This document shows, one piece after another, positions 36,103 to 44,737 of a stretch of DNA of 64,000 nt. Source of the stretch: Emergencia sp. 1XD21-10 (GTDB taxonomy: Bacteria; Bacillota; Clostridia; Peptostreptococcales; Anaerovoracaceae). How positions within the stretch are numbered: the stretch's first letter is position 1; every line of letters begins with the position of its first letter. The position numbers and the translations under genes are program-made. The DNA lies in contig NZ_QWEQ01000012.1 of the NCBI RefSeq assembly GCF_009936045.1, forward strand, positions 100,849 to 164,848, read 5' to 3'. A model generated the notes under the pieces. That model made no database searches and was not told the DNA's origin. It saw nothing but the letters and a program-made list of their open reading frames with translations.

Positions 36103-36891
36103 ATGGAAGACATTAGAGGAATCATTGAAAATGAAAAACGTCTGCAGGAAATGCAGAAACAGACTTTTGAGCATCGACTACGTAAGCTGCCGAAGGGAAA
36201 GCTGGTAATGAAAAATGGCTACTACTATAAGAGAGACTATAATGCTAATGGGAGAGAGGAATTTTATATCCCAGGCAGCAAGCAGCTTTTAATTGACCAG
36301 TTAAAGGAGCGAGGCTACCTTGAGAAAAGCATTAGACAGATTGAGACGAATCTTTTAGCAATGGAGCGCTTACTTGAAAAATATCAGAATTATGATCCGC
36401 TTTCAGTTTTGCCTAAGTTAGGTAAAGCATATCAGATGCTGCCGGAGGAATGTTATGCTCTGTGCGGAATATCATCTCCGGAAAACTTTGAGAATGAAAA
36501 TCAGGAAAGAAACTTCTATTTGCAGGAACATTTGAAAATGACAACAATCAAGGGTCATAAGGTCAGGTCGAAGTCCGAATTGGATATAGCTAATCAGCTG
36601 TTTTTGAATCAGATTACTTATCGCTATGAGCCACAGATTCTGATTGGTGGGAAAGTTTTTTATCCAGATTTTGAGATTTTGAAAGTACCAGAACAGAAAA
36701 TATTTTATTGGGAGCATTTAGGTATGATGGGTCAGCCGGAATACCGTGAACATGCAGAGTACAAACTTGAAGAGTATCGTAAGGCGGGAATCGTGCCATG
36801 GAAAAATCTTATAATTACGTATGATGATGAGAACGGCGGATTGGACTCGAAAACTATATCAAAAATTATAGACGTTTTTTTGAAATCATAG
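36103..36891 (+). CDS. PD-(D/E)XK nuclease-like protein
   Basis: The protein has 262 residues. Residues 1-110 are charged and helical (KRLQEMQKQTFEHRLRKLPKG). Residues about 155-215 read like a restriction-endonuclease fold: KVRSKSELDIANQLF (Glu), YRYEPQILIGGKVFYPDFEI (PD at about 190) and IFYWEHLGMM (the E in place of ExK, followed by His). This arrangement occurs in VSR-like PD-(D/E)XK domains. No methylase or helicase is adjacent, so it is an orphan with unknown target. AAGGAC precedes the ATG by 8 bases. Upstream region 35947-36102 is AT-rich with no other feature seen. Confidence 0.65.
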   Translation: MEDIRGIIENEKRLQEMQKQTFEHRLRKLPKGKLVMKNGYYYKRDYNANGREEFYIPGSKQLLIDQLKERGYLEKSIRQIETNLLAMERLLEKYQNYDPLSVLPKLGKAYQMLPEECYALCGISSPENFENENQERNFYLQEHLKMTTIKGHKVRSKSELDIANQLFLNQITYRYEPQILIGGKVFYPDFEILKVPEQKIFYWEHLGMMGQPEYREHAEYKLEEYRKAGIVPWKNLIITYDDENGGLDSKTISKIIDVFLKS

Positions 36892-36920
36892 TAAAATAGA
36901 AGCAATAAGGAGGTAGCAGC

Positions 36921-37082
36921 ATGGACTATCAGCGGGCATAAAAAGATCGGATGGAGGCATATTATCAGATTACTGCTTCCTATCGTGCAACTACGATACA
37001 CGCTGCAAAGGCGGCAAGAGGACCGGAGCTATGTGCGGGCAGGTGCAGCTTGAGAACTGAAAAAACTAGAAGCCGCATATAA
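36921..37082 (+). pseudogene. Possible remnant of a small gene
   Basis: AAGGAGGT is followed by ATG at 36921, then an in-frame TAA after six codons. The same frame continues open for 46 codons after that stop (MEAYYQITASYRATTIHAAK...). This looks like a short gene with a nonsense mutation, or chance. The 3' end overlaps the convergent gene at 37066. Confidence 0.3.
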
Positions 37083-37971
37083 AGAGTACTTCGCAGACGA
37101 TTTTGCCTGTCAGTAAAGAAATCATAAGACTTCCTAGCCAGATACATATGGCACCGGGAAGTCTTTGTTGTTTTACCAGAAGGACTGCGGAGTTAAAGCA
37201 AGGCACAGAAAAGGTCATCATTACCACGCAGCTCAAAAGCTGGGCAGCGCTGAATATGCCGCTTCCTGCAAGGGAGAGTAAAGATGCTGCACCGAAATCC
37301 CGTTTTAGAATGTTTAAAAGCAGCAAAGATGCAGCTTCGGAAGGCAAGTGAAACACATTCTCAAGTATTGGTGCACAGAGAGAAGATAATGCATCTAAGG
37401 TGCCGAAGTAAAGAAGAATACTGATAATAACACTGCCAGCGCAGAATGCTGGTGCGGTATCAGATACTGATCGAAAGGCTTCTCTTAGGATTTGCAGAAT
37501 AGAAAAGTTTCCGTTTGCGCTTTCCGGCTTTACCATGGTATCTGTCAGTGGAAACAGCATCCCCAGCCCTAAGTATAAAACCCCGGCGAACAGAACAAAA
37601 AACAGAAAAAACACTAAAAAGACTCGTAAGGTAACCATGGATGCAAAGGCGGCAAGGAGGGTAAGCTGGGCAGAACATGGAACCAGCAAAATGAGGATCA
37701 GTGCCATGCGGCTGCGGCTTTTGGAATCGGTCAATGGTGTCAGCGCAGCTAAGGCACAAGTGGTGCAGCCCAGTCCTATAAATCCGTAGAAAAGTTGATT
37801 GATCAGAGGAGAAGTGGTTTTAAGAAATGGGATTTTGGGGAGAATCTGTCCTAGTATTCCAAGAAATACCATGACGGGAAATAGAACTAGAAGCAGATAT
37901 CTGGGGGTGAGGGTGAAAAGTCCGAATTCACCGAAAAAAATACAGTCTAAAAGTGATAGGAGATTACACAT
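37066..37971 (-). CDS. FeoB gate-domain-like membrane protein without GTPase
   Basis: The protein has 301 residues with about eight membrane helices. GLGCTTCALAALTPLTDSKS followed by LILLVPCSAQLTLLAAF matches the first Gate motif of FeoB (GFGCNVPAI, then FMPCGARLP), and NILKRDFGAASLL resembles the second gate segment. The N-terminal G domain and the spacer are absent. The Gate/nucleoside-recognition fold is also found in spore maturation proteins, so transport of iron, another ion or a nucleoside are all open. Cys residues at the two GC..C and PCSA positions are kept, which favours a metal. It converges on a remnant gene, with no feoA nearby. Confidence 0.65.
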   Translation of the reverse strand: MCNLLSLLDCIFFGEFGLFTLTPRYLLLVLFPVMVFLGILGQILPKIPFLKTTSPLINQLFYGFIGLGCTTCALAALTPLTDSKSRSRMALILILLVPCSAQLTLLAAFASMVTLRVFLVFFLFFVLFAGVLYLGLGMLFPLTDTMVKPESANGNFSILQILREAFRSVSDTAPAFCAGSVIISILLYFGTLDALSSLCAPILENVFHLPSEAASLLLLNILKRDFGAASLLSLAGSGIFSAAQLLSCVVMMTFSVPCFNSAVLLVKQQRLPGAICIWLGSLMISLLTGKIVCEVLFICGF

Positions 37972-38056
37972 TTCTACTTTTGAATCCTTTCAAAAAATGG
38001 TATACTATATATGTATGAGTAAAAGAAACTTTAATGAAAGAAAGAGGTAAGGCAAA

Positions 38057-39268
38057 ATGATGGATATCGCATTGGTGATACTGGGCGTTATCATTCTGAT
38101 CCTTCTCATTGCAGTGCTGGGCAAGTTTTCGGCGGTGCAGAAAGAAATCAAGGAATCCAGAGTGGAGACCATTCAATACATAAATAATTCTTTTAAGAAC
38201 TTTGGGGATATGGTGAGTGGAAATCAGAAAGAGGTAACTCAAATGCAGGACAAGCGTCTTGCGGAGCTGAGTGAGAGATTTCGCTATATGACCATGGAAA
38301 ATGAGCAGAAGCTGGAAAATATTCGCAGCACCATGTCGCAGAAAATTGGTGAGCTTACGGAAGATAATAACAAGCAACTTGAGCAAATGCGCCAGACTGT
38401 AGATGAGAAGCTGCAGAAAACTTTAGAGGATCGCATTGGGCAGTCCTTTAAGCTGGTCAGCGAGAGACTGGAGCAGGTTTATAAAGGTCTCGGCGAAATG
38501 CAGACTCTGGCAACGGGGGTAGGCGATTTGAAGAAGGTTCTTTCCAATGTAAAGACTAGAGGAATTCTCGGTGAAATTCAGCTGGGAGCCATTTTGGAAC
38601 AGATATTGTCACCTGATCAGTATGAGGAAAATGTGACGACCAGAAGCACTGGCTCTGAGCGTGTCGAATATGCAGTGAAGCTGCCGGGTGAGGACGATAG
38701 AACTGTTTACCTCCCTATCGATGCAAAATTTCCTGCAGATGCATATGCAAAGCTGGTTGACGCATATGATGAGGGAGACAGTGCAGCCATCGAAGCAGCA
38801 GGAAAGAACTTGGAACGTATTATCAAATCCGAAGCAAAGGATATTCGTGATAAATACGTAGAACCGCCAAATACAACGGACTTTGGCATTATGTTCCTGC
38901 CTTTTGAGGGACTTTATGCGGAAGTGGTGCGGCGCGGACTTGTGGAGACGCTGCAGAGAGACTATAAGGTCAATATCGCAGGTCCGACTACCATGGCAGC
39001 GCTGCTCAACAGTCTGCAGATGGGCTTTAAGACTTTGGCAATCCAGAAACATTCCAGTGAGGTATGGGATATTTTGGGTGCTGTAAAAAATGAATTTGAA
39101 AAATTTGAAAGCGTTCTTGCGGCAGCGCAGAAAAAAATCAATCAGGCAAACGACGATCTTGACAAGCTGGTGGGCACTCGCTCGCGGATGATTCGCAGCA
39201 AGCTGCGCAAGGTGACGACCTTAAACGACGATGAATCTGCAGTTTTGCTTGATTTAGAGGAGAAATAA
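38057..39268 (+). CDS. rmuC: DNA recombination protein RmuC family
   Basis: The protein has 403 residues. An N-terminal membrane helix (MDIALVILGVIILILLIAVL, about 2-22) is followed by coiled coil (about 25-150) and the RmuC core (about 150-370) with LKKVLSNVKTRGILGEIQLG, VYLPIDAKFPADAY and PNTTDFGIMFLPFEGLYAE. The core has a PD-(D/E)XK-like nuclease arrangement (DAKFP). RmuC is linked to suppression of sequence inversion and in some bacteria to phage defence. The ATG at 38057 is followed by another at 38060. It precedes the phosphoesterase by 3 bases. Confidence 0.88.
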   Translation: MMDIALVILGVIILILLIAVLGKFSAVQKEIKESRVETIQYINNSFKNFGDMVSGNQKEVTQMQDKRLAELSERFRYMTMENEQKLENIRSTMSQKIGELTEDNNKQLEQMRQTVDEKLQKTLEDRIGQSFKLVSERLEQVYKGLGEMQTLATGVGDLKKVLSNVKTRGILGEIQLGAILEQILSPDQYEENVTTRSTGSERVEYAVKLPGEDDRTVYLPIDAKFPADAYAKLVDAYDEGDSAAIEAAGKNLERIIKSEAKDIRDKYVEPPNTTDFGIMFLPFEGLYAEVVRRGLVETLQRDYKVNIAGPTTMAALLNSLQMGFKTLAIQKHSSEVWDILGAVKNEFEKFESVLAAAQKKINQANDDLDKLVGTRSRMIRSKLRKVTTLNDDESAVLLDLEEK

Positions 39269-39271
39269 AAG

Positions 39272-39979
39272 GTGAAGATATTTGCAATTGCTGATTTACA
39301 TTTGTCCATGGATGCACGCATTGAAAAACCGATGGATATTTTTGGAAGCAGATGGCAAAACCATGCAGAAAATGTGGCGAACCACTGGAATCGTCTTGTT
39401 ACAAGAGAAGATGTGGTAATTCTACCGGGAGATATTTCCTGGGGACTCAGGCAGGAGGAAGCTATGGCTGACCTTGCGTGGATTCACCAGCTGCCGGGCA
39501 GAAAGGTGATTACCAAGGGAAACCACGATTTGTGGTGGACCTCTGTCAGCAAGCTGAATAAACTATTTGATGACATTACGTTCCTGCAGAACAAATGTTA
39601 TATGGCTGGCAGCGTAGCAGTTTGTGGTAGCCGCGGATGGGTGTGCCCCGGAAGTGATGGCTTTTCCGCCCACGATAAAAAGATCTACGAAAGGGAACTG
39701 ATTCGTCTTGGACTGTCTTTGGATGAAGCAAAGAGGCAGGGCGCAGAGCATATCGTTGCGGCTTTGCATTTTCCGCCTACTAACGACAAATTGCAGCCGT
39801 CAGGATTTACCGCTTTGATGGCAGAACATGGGGTGAAAACCTGTGTTTATGGGCACCTTCATGGAAAGGACGCATTTAAAAACGGACTAAAAGGACGACT
39901 TGACGGTGTAGAATATAGATTGGTTTCTCTCGATTTTCTGGAGGGAAAACCGGAACTTATTTATCAGTCAGAAGAATAG
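39272..39979 (+). CDS. Calcineurin-like metallophosphoesterase
   Basis: The protein has 235 residues from a GTG at 39272, preceded by GAGGAG inside the end of rmuC. Metal-binding motifs in order: IADLHLS (about 5), GDISWG (about 53), GNHDLWW (about 82), ALHFPP (about 167) and YGHLHG (about 191). It belongs to the COG1768-like cytosolic group. The substrate is not evident; phosphodiesters or phosphoproteins are possible. Its position between rmuC and deoB suggests a nucleic acid or nucleotide link. Confidence 0.8.
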   Translation: MKIFAIADLHLSMDARIEKPMDIFGSRWQNHAENVANHWNRLVTREDVVILPGDISWGLRQEEAMADLAWIHQLPGRKVITKGNHDLWWTSVSKLNKLFDDITFLQNKCYMAGSVAVCGSRGWVCPGSDGFSAHDKKIYERELIRLGLSLDEAKRQGAEHIVAALHFPPTNDKLQPSGFTALMAEHGVKTCVYGHLHGKDAFKNGLKGRLDGVEYRLVSLDFLEGKPELIYQSEE

Positions 39980-39997
39980 AAAGCAGGTGATTAGGAA

Positions 39998-41170
39998 ATG
40001 AGAAGAGTAATTTTGATGGTGACAGACAGTGTGGGTGTAGGGGCACTTCCTGATGCAGCCAGCTATGGAGATATGGGAGCAAATACCTTTGCCCATGCGG
40101 CGGCAAATACGCCCGGCTTTGCGGTGCCAAATCTGAAAAAACTGGGCTTTGGTAATATTGAAGGTGTCCTTGAAGGTGCGCTTAGGGAAGATGCACCCAA
40201 AGGCGCTTTCGGCAGACTGGCAGAGGTTTCTAAAGGAAAGGATACTATTACAGGTCATTGGGAAATTGCCGGAATTGAAACAAGGACACCCTTTAAGACT
40301 TATCCGGACGGATTTCCGAAGGCGTTTATGGATACTTTCGAGGAAAAAATCGGAATTTCCTGTCTGGGTAATTATCCGGCTTCCGGCACAGAAATTATCG
40401 AGACGTTAGGACCGGAGCATGAAGCCAGCGGCAAGCCTATCGTCTATACATCGGCTGACAGCGTTTTTCAGATTGCTGCAAATACGGCGGTGATTCCGTT
40501 GCCAAGGCTCTACGAAATTTGTCAGGCTGCGAGAGAACTTCTCACCGGAGAGTTTGCTTGTGGCAGAGTTATCGCAAGACCTTATGTAATGGAAGACGGA
40601 AAGCGGGTCAGGACCTCAGACAGAAAGGACTATGCCGTTTCACCGCCGCAGAAAACGCTCCTGGATTTTGTCAGTGAAGCGGGACAGAACGTTTATGCTG
40701 TCGGTAAAATCAGCGATATTTTCAACGGCAGCGGTGTTACCACCTCGATACATACAGAGAGCAATATGGACGGAGTGGATCAGACCATCAAGGCGCTGGC
40801 TGATGATTTTGGCGGTCTAATTTTTACAAACCTTGTGGATTTTGACTCTAAATTCGGTCACAGAAGAGACGCGGAAGGCTACGGCAGAGCGATTATGGAG
40901 TTTGACAGAAGACTTCCTGAAATCACAGCAGCTATGGGTGAGGACGATATTCTAATGATTTGTGCTGATCACGGCAACGATCCGGTACACGCTGGATGGG
41001 ATCACACTAGAGAGTACATTCCGCTGGTGGTCTATGGAAAGCATGTCAAAGCAGGCACCGATTTAGGTACGCGCAAATCCTTTGCTGATATCGGGGCGAG
41101 CATTGCGGCATACTTAGGTGCTGAAAAAACTGCAATTGGAGAGAGCTTCTTAGAGGAGATTTTAAAATGA
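39998..41170 (+). CDS. deoB: Phosphopentomutase
   Basis: This 390-residue alkaline-phosphatase-superfamily enzyme interconverts ribose/deoxyribose 1- and 5-phosphates. Metal ligands and catalytic Thr: TDSVGVGALPDAASYGD GANT region (residues 9-30), DTITGHWEI (about 86), DFDSKFGHRRD (about 285), CADHGNDP (about 325) and HTREYIPL (about 340). GCAGGTGATT precedes the ATG. It overlaps deoA as ATGA, which pairs the two salvage steps: deoA releases deoxyribose 1-phosphate or ribose 1-phosphate and deoB converts it. Confidence 0.95.
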   Translation: MRRVILMVTDSVGVGALPDAASYGDMGANTFAHAAANTPGFAVPNLKKLGFGNIEGVLEGALREDAPKGAFGRLAEVSKGKDTITGHWEIAGIETRTPFKTYPDGFPKAFMDTFEEKIGISCLGNYPASGTEIIETLGPEHEASGKPIVYTSADSVFQIAANTAVIPLPRLYEICQAARELLTGEFACGRVIARPYVMEDGKRVRTSDRKDYAVSPPQKTLLDFVSEAGQNVYAVGKISDIFNGSGVTTSIHTESNMDGVDQTIKALADDFGGLIFTNLVDFDSKFGHRRDAEGYGRAIMEFDRRLPEITAAMGEDDILMICADHGNDPVHAGWDHTREYIPLVVYGKHVKAGTDLGTRKSFADIGASIAAYLGAEKTAIGESFLEEILK

Positions 41171-42474
41171 ATATGAACGATATCATCGTAAAGAAACGGG
41201 ACGGCGGTAAACTGACAACAGAGGAAATCGGATTTTTTGTCAAGGGCTATGCGCAGGGCGACATTCCTGATTATCAGGCGGCGGCACTTTTGATGGCGAT
41301 TTATTTCCAGAAGATGGATAAGGAAGAGACCTTTGCGCTGACTGACGCTATGCGATATTCCGGCGATACGGTGGATTTGTCTGGAATTTTCGGCATCAAG
41401 GTAGATAAGCATTCCACCGGCGGCGTGGGAGATAAAACCACGCTGATTTGTGCGCCCCTTGCTGCAGCATGCGGCATTCCTATCGCAAAGATGAGCGGCA
41501 GAGGCCTTGGATTTACAGGTGGAACTGTGGATAAGCTGGAGGCCATTCCTGGATTTCAGACCACCCTTGAGCCAGCAGCTTTCCTGAAACAGGTCAATGA
41601 GGCGGGCATTGCCGTCATCGGTCAGACCGCCCATATCACGCCGGCTGATAAAAAAATCTATGCACTGCGGGATGTGACGGGCACGGTGGAAAATCTCAGC
41701 TTGATTGCCTCCAGCATTATGAGCAAAAAGCTTGCTGCAGGCAGCGATGCCATTGTACTAGATGTAAAATGTGGCAGCGGCGCTTTTATGGAAAATCAGG
41801 CGGCGGCAGAGGAGCTGGGCAGTCTGATGTGCGAAATCGGCAGCGCAGCGGGCAAGAAAACTGTAGCGGTAGTGACCGATATGAATCAGCCGCTGGGCCA
41901 CGCTGTAGGAAACAGTTTGGAAGTCATCGAGGCCATCGAGACCCTTAAAGGCAATGGTCCTGCGGATATCACAGAACTTTCTCTGAAACTGGCAGGCGTG
42001 ATGATTTTCCTCGGTGCAAGAGCAAAAACTGCGGCAGAAGGAGAAATGATGGCGAAACAGGCGCTGTACAGCGGGGCGGCATTGGCAAAGCTGAAAACGC
42101 TGATTACCAGACAGGGTGGAAATCCGGCGGTCATAGAGGACTACGATTTGCTTCCGTCGGCTGCGTACAGCATGGAACTCACTGCGCCTGAAGCTGGCTT
42201 TATTACGTCTATTGACGCCAGGGCAATTGGGCTTGCTTCGCAGCATACCGGCGCCGGCAGACAGTCGAAGGAAGATTCCGTGGATTTGGCGGCGGGCATT
42301 TACCTTCATTGCAAAGTTGGCGACAAGGCAGCCAAAGGAGAAGTTTTGGCTACCCTTTACGGCAGCAGTAAAGGAAAGCTGGCGGCTGCTGTAAAGGAAG
42401 CGGAGAAGGCTTTTGTGATAGGAAAAGAAAAACCGGAAAGACCGGAGCTAATAAAAGAAATTTTGGGACTGTAA
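41167..42474 (+). CDS. pdp: Pyrimidine-nucleoside phosphorylase
   Basis: The protein has 435 residues and cleaves thymidine, deoxyuridine and uridine with phosphate. Signature KHSTGGVGDKTT (about 79) and the anchor SGRGLGFTGGTVDKLEAIPGF (about 108). Residues such as KCGSGAFM (about 200) and LGHAVGNSLE are conserved. The three-domain layout with the C-terminal lipoyl-like domain (about 345-435) is complete. The stop codon lies in the first arm of its terminator. Confidence 0.93.
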   Translation: MNMNDIIVKKRDGGKLTTEEIGFFVKGYAQGDIPDYQAAALLMAIYFQKMDKEETFALTDAMRYSGDTVDLSGIFGIKVDKHSTGGVGDKTTLICAPLAAACGIPIAKMSGRGLGFTGGTVDKLEAIPGFQTTLEPAAFLKQVNEAGIAVIGQTAHITPADKKIYALRDVTGTVENLSLIASSIMSKKLAAGSDAIVLDVKCGSGAFMENQAAAEELGSLMCEIGSAAGKKTVAVVTDMNQPLGHAVGNSLEVIEAIETLKGNGPADITELSLKLAGVMIFLGARAKTAAEGEMMAKQALYSGAALAKLKTLITRQGGNPAVIEDYDLLPSAAYSMELTAPEAGFITSIDARAIGLASQHTGAGRQSKEDSVDLAAGIYLHCKVGDKAAKGEVLATLYGSSKGKLAAAVKEAEKAFVIGKEKPERPELIKEILGL

Positions 42475-42491
42475 TACACAGTCTCTTTTTT
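42465..42491 (+). terminator. Terminator of the deo operon
   Basis: GGGACTGT (42465-42472) pairs with ACAGTCTC (42478-42485), with one G-U, followed by TTTTTTATT. The stop codon of pdp lies in the loop. Confidence 0.8.
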
Positions 42492-42585
42492 ATTGGAAAT
42501 GAGTTGTACGGGCAGCAGTGCCTGCATAAGATAGAAGATGTGAGTAAAATGTGAAAACAATTTAAGAACAATTATACATATTCTA

Positions 42586-42623
42586 TTGACAAACAAGATG
42601 AAAACAATTATACTTGTATACAG
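42586..42623 (+). promoter_or_regulatory. Promoter and GntR-type operator of the citrate operon
   Basis: TTGACA (42586-42591), 17-base spacer, TATACT (42609-42614). TGTATACA (42616-42623) is a perfect palindrome just after the -10 box, similar to the TNGTNNNACNA half-site pattern of FadR-like GntR proteins. The regulator gene at 44060 lies in the same operon. AACAATTATAC occurs twice (near 42567 and 42603), around and within the promoter. Confidence 0.7.
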
Positions 42624-42677
42624 ATAATCGAATGCGTTAATGCACAAAAGCGGATGAAGGAAAAAGGAGGTAGAAAT

Positions 42678-44048
42678 ATGATAGAGATATCGAGGAAATC
42701 TAATCTGTTGGAACAACCAACCTATAAATATGACTTGCAGGATATTCCGCAGCCCAATTTATATAGAGATATGTACAATTATTCTGAGGTGCCGAAGGTG
42801 GTGTTTAACCATAGGCGGGTGCCGATGAACATGCCCGAAGATATTTGGATTACAGATACTTCCTTTCGAGACGGACAGCAATCTATGGCTCCTTATACTG
42901 TAGAGCAGATTGTAGATCTATACAAATTGCTTTCCAGACTGGGCGGACCATATGGACTGATTCGTCAGTCTGAGTTTTTTATTTATACGAAAAAAGACCG
43001 CCAGGCAGTAGAAAAATGCATGGAACTGGATTTGAAATTCCCGGAAATCACTACATGGATTCGTGCGAAACGAGAGGATTTTCGTCTGGTAAAAGAACTG
43101 GGGATTAAGGAAACCGGAATTTTGGTATCCTGCAGTGATTACCACATTTTTAAGAAGATGAACATGACGAGAAGACAGGCGGTGGACTACTATCTTGAAA
43201 CGATTCGAGAAGCCTTTGAGGAGGGTGTAGTGCCTAGATGTCACCTGGAGGATATCACCAGGGCAGATTTTTATGGCTTTGTAGTGCCTTTTGTCAATGA
43301 GATTATGAAGCTTTCCAGGGAGGCTGGCGTGCCGGTAAAAATCAGAGCCTGTGATACTATGGGTTATGGCGTTCCGTATAATGGAGCGGCGCTGCCAAGG
43401 AGTGTATCTGGAATTATTTACGGATTGCAGCAGTACTCCGGTGTTCCCAGCGAGATGCTGGAGTGGCACGGGCATAATGACTTTTATAAGTCTGTGGCGA
43501 ATGCTTCTACAGCGTGGCTCTACGGTGCCTGCGCTGTAAACTGCTCTCTGCTGGGTATTGGAGAACGTACAGGAAATGTCCCGCTTGAGGCTATGGTCTT
43601 TGAATATGCCTCTCTGAAAGGTTCCATGGACGGTATGGATCCGACAGCAATTACTGAAATCGGAAGATATTTCAGAGATAAGATGGGATACAATATTCCA
43701 CCGATGACGCCGTTTGTTGGTGAGAATTTCAATGTGACGAAGGCAGGCATTCATGCCGACGGGCTAATGAAGGACGAGGAAATTTACAATATCTTTGACA
43801 CGAAGAAACTTCTTGGAAGAACGCCGGGGGTTGCGGTCAGCAAGACCAGCGGTCTTGCGGGCATTGCATACTGGATGAACGAGCATTACGGCCTTTGCGG
43901 CGAGGAGAAAATGTCCAAGGATACGCCTATTGTGCACACCCTGAAGGAATGGGTTGATGAGATGTATGCAGACGGACGAACCACCAGCTTATCTAACAAA
44001 GAGCTGGAAGATAAGGTTCGGGAATTAACGTCTGAGAGTGAACAGTAA
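42678..44048 (+). CDS. Re-citrate synthase (homocitrate synthase-like)
   Basis: The protein has 456 residues from the ATG at 42678, with AAGGAGG 7 bases upstream; the ATG at 42654 lacks a site. It belongs to the DRE-TIM family (TDTSFRDGQQS, about 51-61; HGHNDFYKS, about 265). The N-terminal extension (DIPQPNLYRDMYNYSEVPKV) and size agree with the Re-face-specific citrate synthase of Clostridium kluyveri rather than isopropylmalate synthase or true homocitrate synthase. The neighbours aconitase and isocitrate dehydrogenase support this: acetyl-CoA plus oxaloacetate gives citrate, then 2-oxoglutarate for glutamate. Confidence 0.88.
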   Translation: MIEISRKSNLLEQPTYKYDLQDIPQPNLYRDMYNYSEVPKVVFNHRRVPMNMPEDIWITDTSFRDGQQSMAPYTVEQIVDLYKLLSRLGGPYGLIRQSEFFIYTKKDRQAVEKCMELDLKFPEITTWIRAKREDFRLVKELGIKETGILVSCSDYHIFKKMNMTRRQAVDYYLETIREAFEEGVVPRCHLEDITRADFYGFVVPFVNEIMKLSREAGVPVKIRACDTMGYGVPYNGAALPRSVSGIIYGLQQYSGVPSEMLEWHGHNDFYKSVANASTAWLYGACAVNCSLLGIGERTGNVPLEAMVFEYASLKGSMDGMDPTAITEIGRYFRDKMGYNIPPMTPFVGENFNVTKAGIHADGLMKDEEIYNIFDTKKLLGRTPGVAVSKTSGLAGIAYWMNEHYGLCGEEKMSKDTPIVHTLKEWVDEMYADGRTTSLSNKELEDKVRELTSESEQ

Positions 44049-44059
44049 GGAGGCTTACC

Positions 44060-44737
44060 ATGATTGAATATAAGACTATTTCTCTTGCAAATCAGGTTTA
44101 TGATAGATTAGAATACAACATTTTGAGCGGCACTTATGCGCCAGGGGAAATCATCAGTGAGACCAGACTTTCTGAGGAACTGGGTGTCAGCAGAACGCCA
44201 ATCAGAGAGGCTATGGCAAAGCTGGCCCACGAGAAGCTGATTAAAGATTCTCCCCAGGGGACTGTAGTTGTAGGTGTGACAGAAAATGATGTCAAAGACT
44301 TGTTTGAAGTGAAACGCAGAATCGAAATCATCGCAACGAGAAGAGCGGCAGAGAATATCAGCGAAGAGGGGCTTGCAGCGCTGAAAGAAAATGTAGAGCA
44401 GCAGGAATTTTTTGCCCAGAAAGGTGACGTCATCAAGGTGAGGGACCTGGATACGGAGTTTCACGATATCCTTTATAGAGAATGCGGCAGTGTGACTTTT
44501 GAGACGATCCTGTCTCCAATCCATCACAAGATGATGAAGTTTAGACGGCTTTCTCTGGAAAAATCCCACAGGATTGTGGCGTCTGTAGCAGAGCACAAAT
44601 CTCTTTATAATGCCATTGCAGATAAAGATGGTGATAAGATTGAAACTATTATGCTTTTGCATATTGACCACGCATACAACAATATCATGGAGGTGAACGA
44701 ACAGTATGGGACTGACAATAGCACAGAAGATCATTAA
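44060..44737 (+). CDS. GntR family regulator, FadR subfamily (FCD domain)
   Basis: The protein has 225 residues. The winged helix covers residues 1-75 (ETRLSEELGVSRTPIREAMAKLA). The FCD domain follows (about 80-215) with the usual metal-binding Asp and His residues (RDLDTEFHDILY, SVAEHKSLYNAI, HIDHAYNNIM), which in relatives hold a zinc or nickel and a small carboxylate. An effector such as citrate or 2-oxoglutarate is inferred from context. It overlaps the start of aconitase by 32 bases. Confidence 0.88.
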   Translation: MIEYKTISLANQVYDRLEYNILSGTYAPGEIISETRLSEELGVSRTPIREAMAKLAHEKLIKDSPQGTVVVGVTENDVKDLFEVKRRIEIIATRRAAENISEEGLAALKENVEQQEFFAQKGDVIKVRDLDTEFHDILYRECGSVTFETILSPIHHKMMKFRRLSLEKSHRIVASVAEHKSLYNAIADKDGDKIETIMLLHIDHAYNNIMEVNEQYGTDNSTEDH

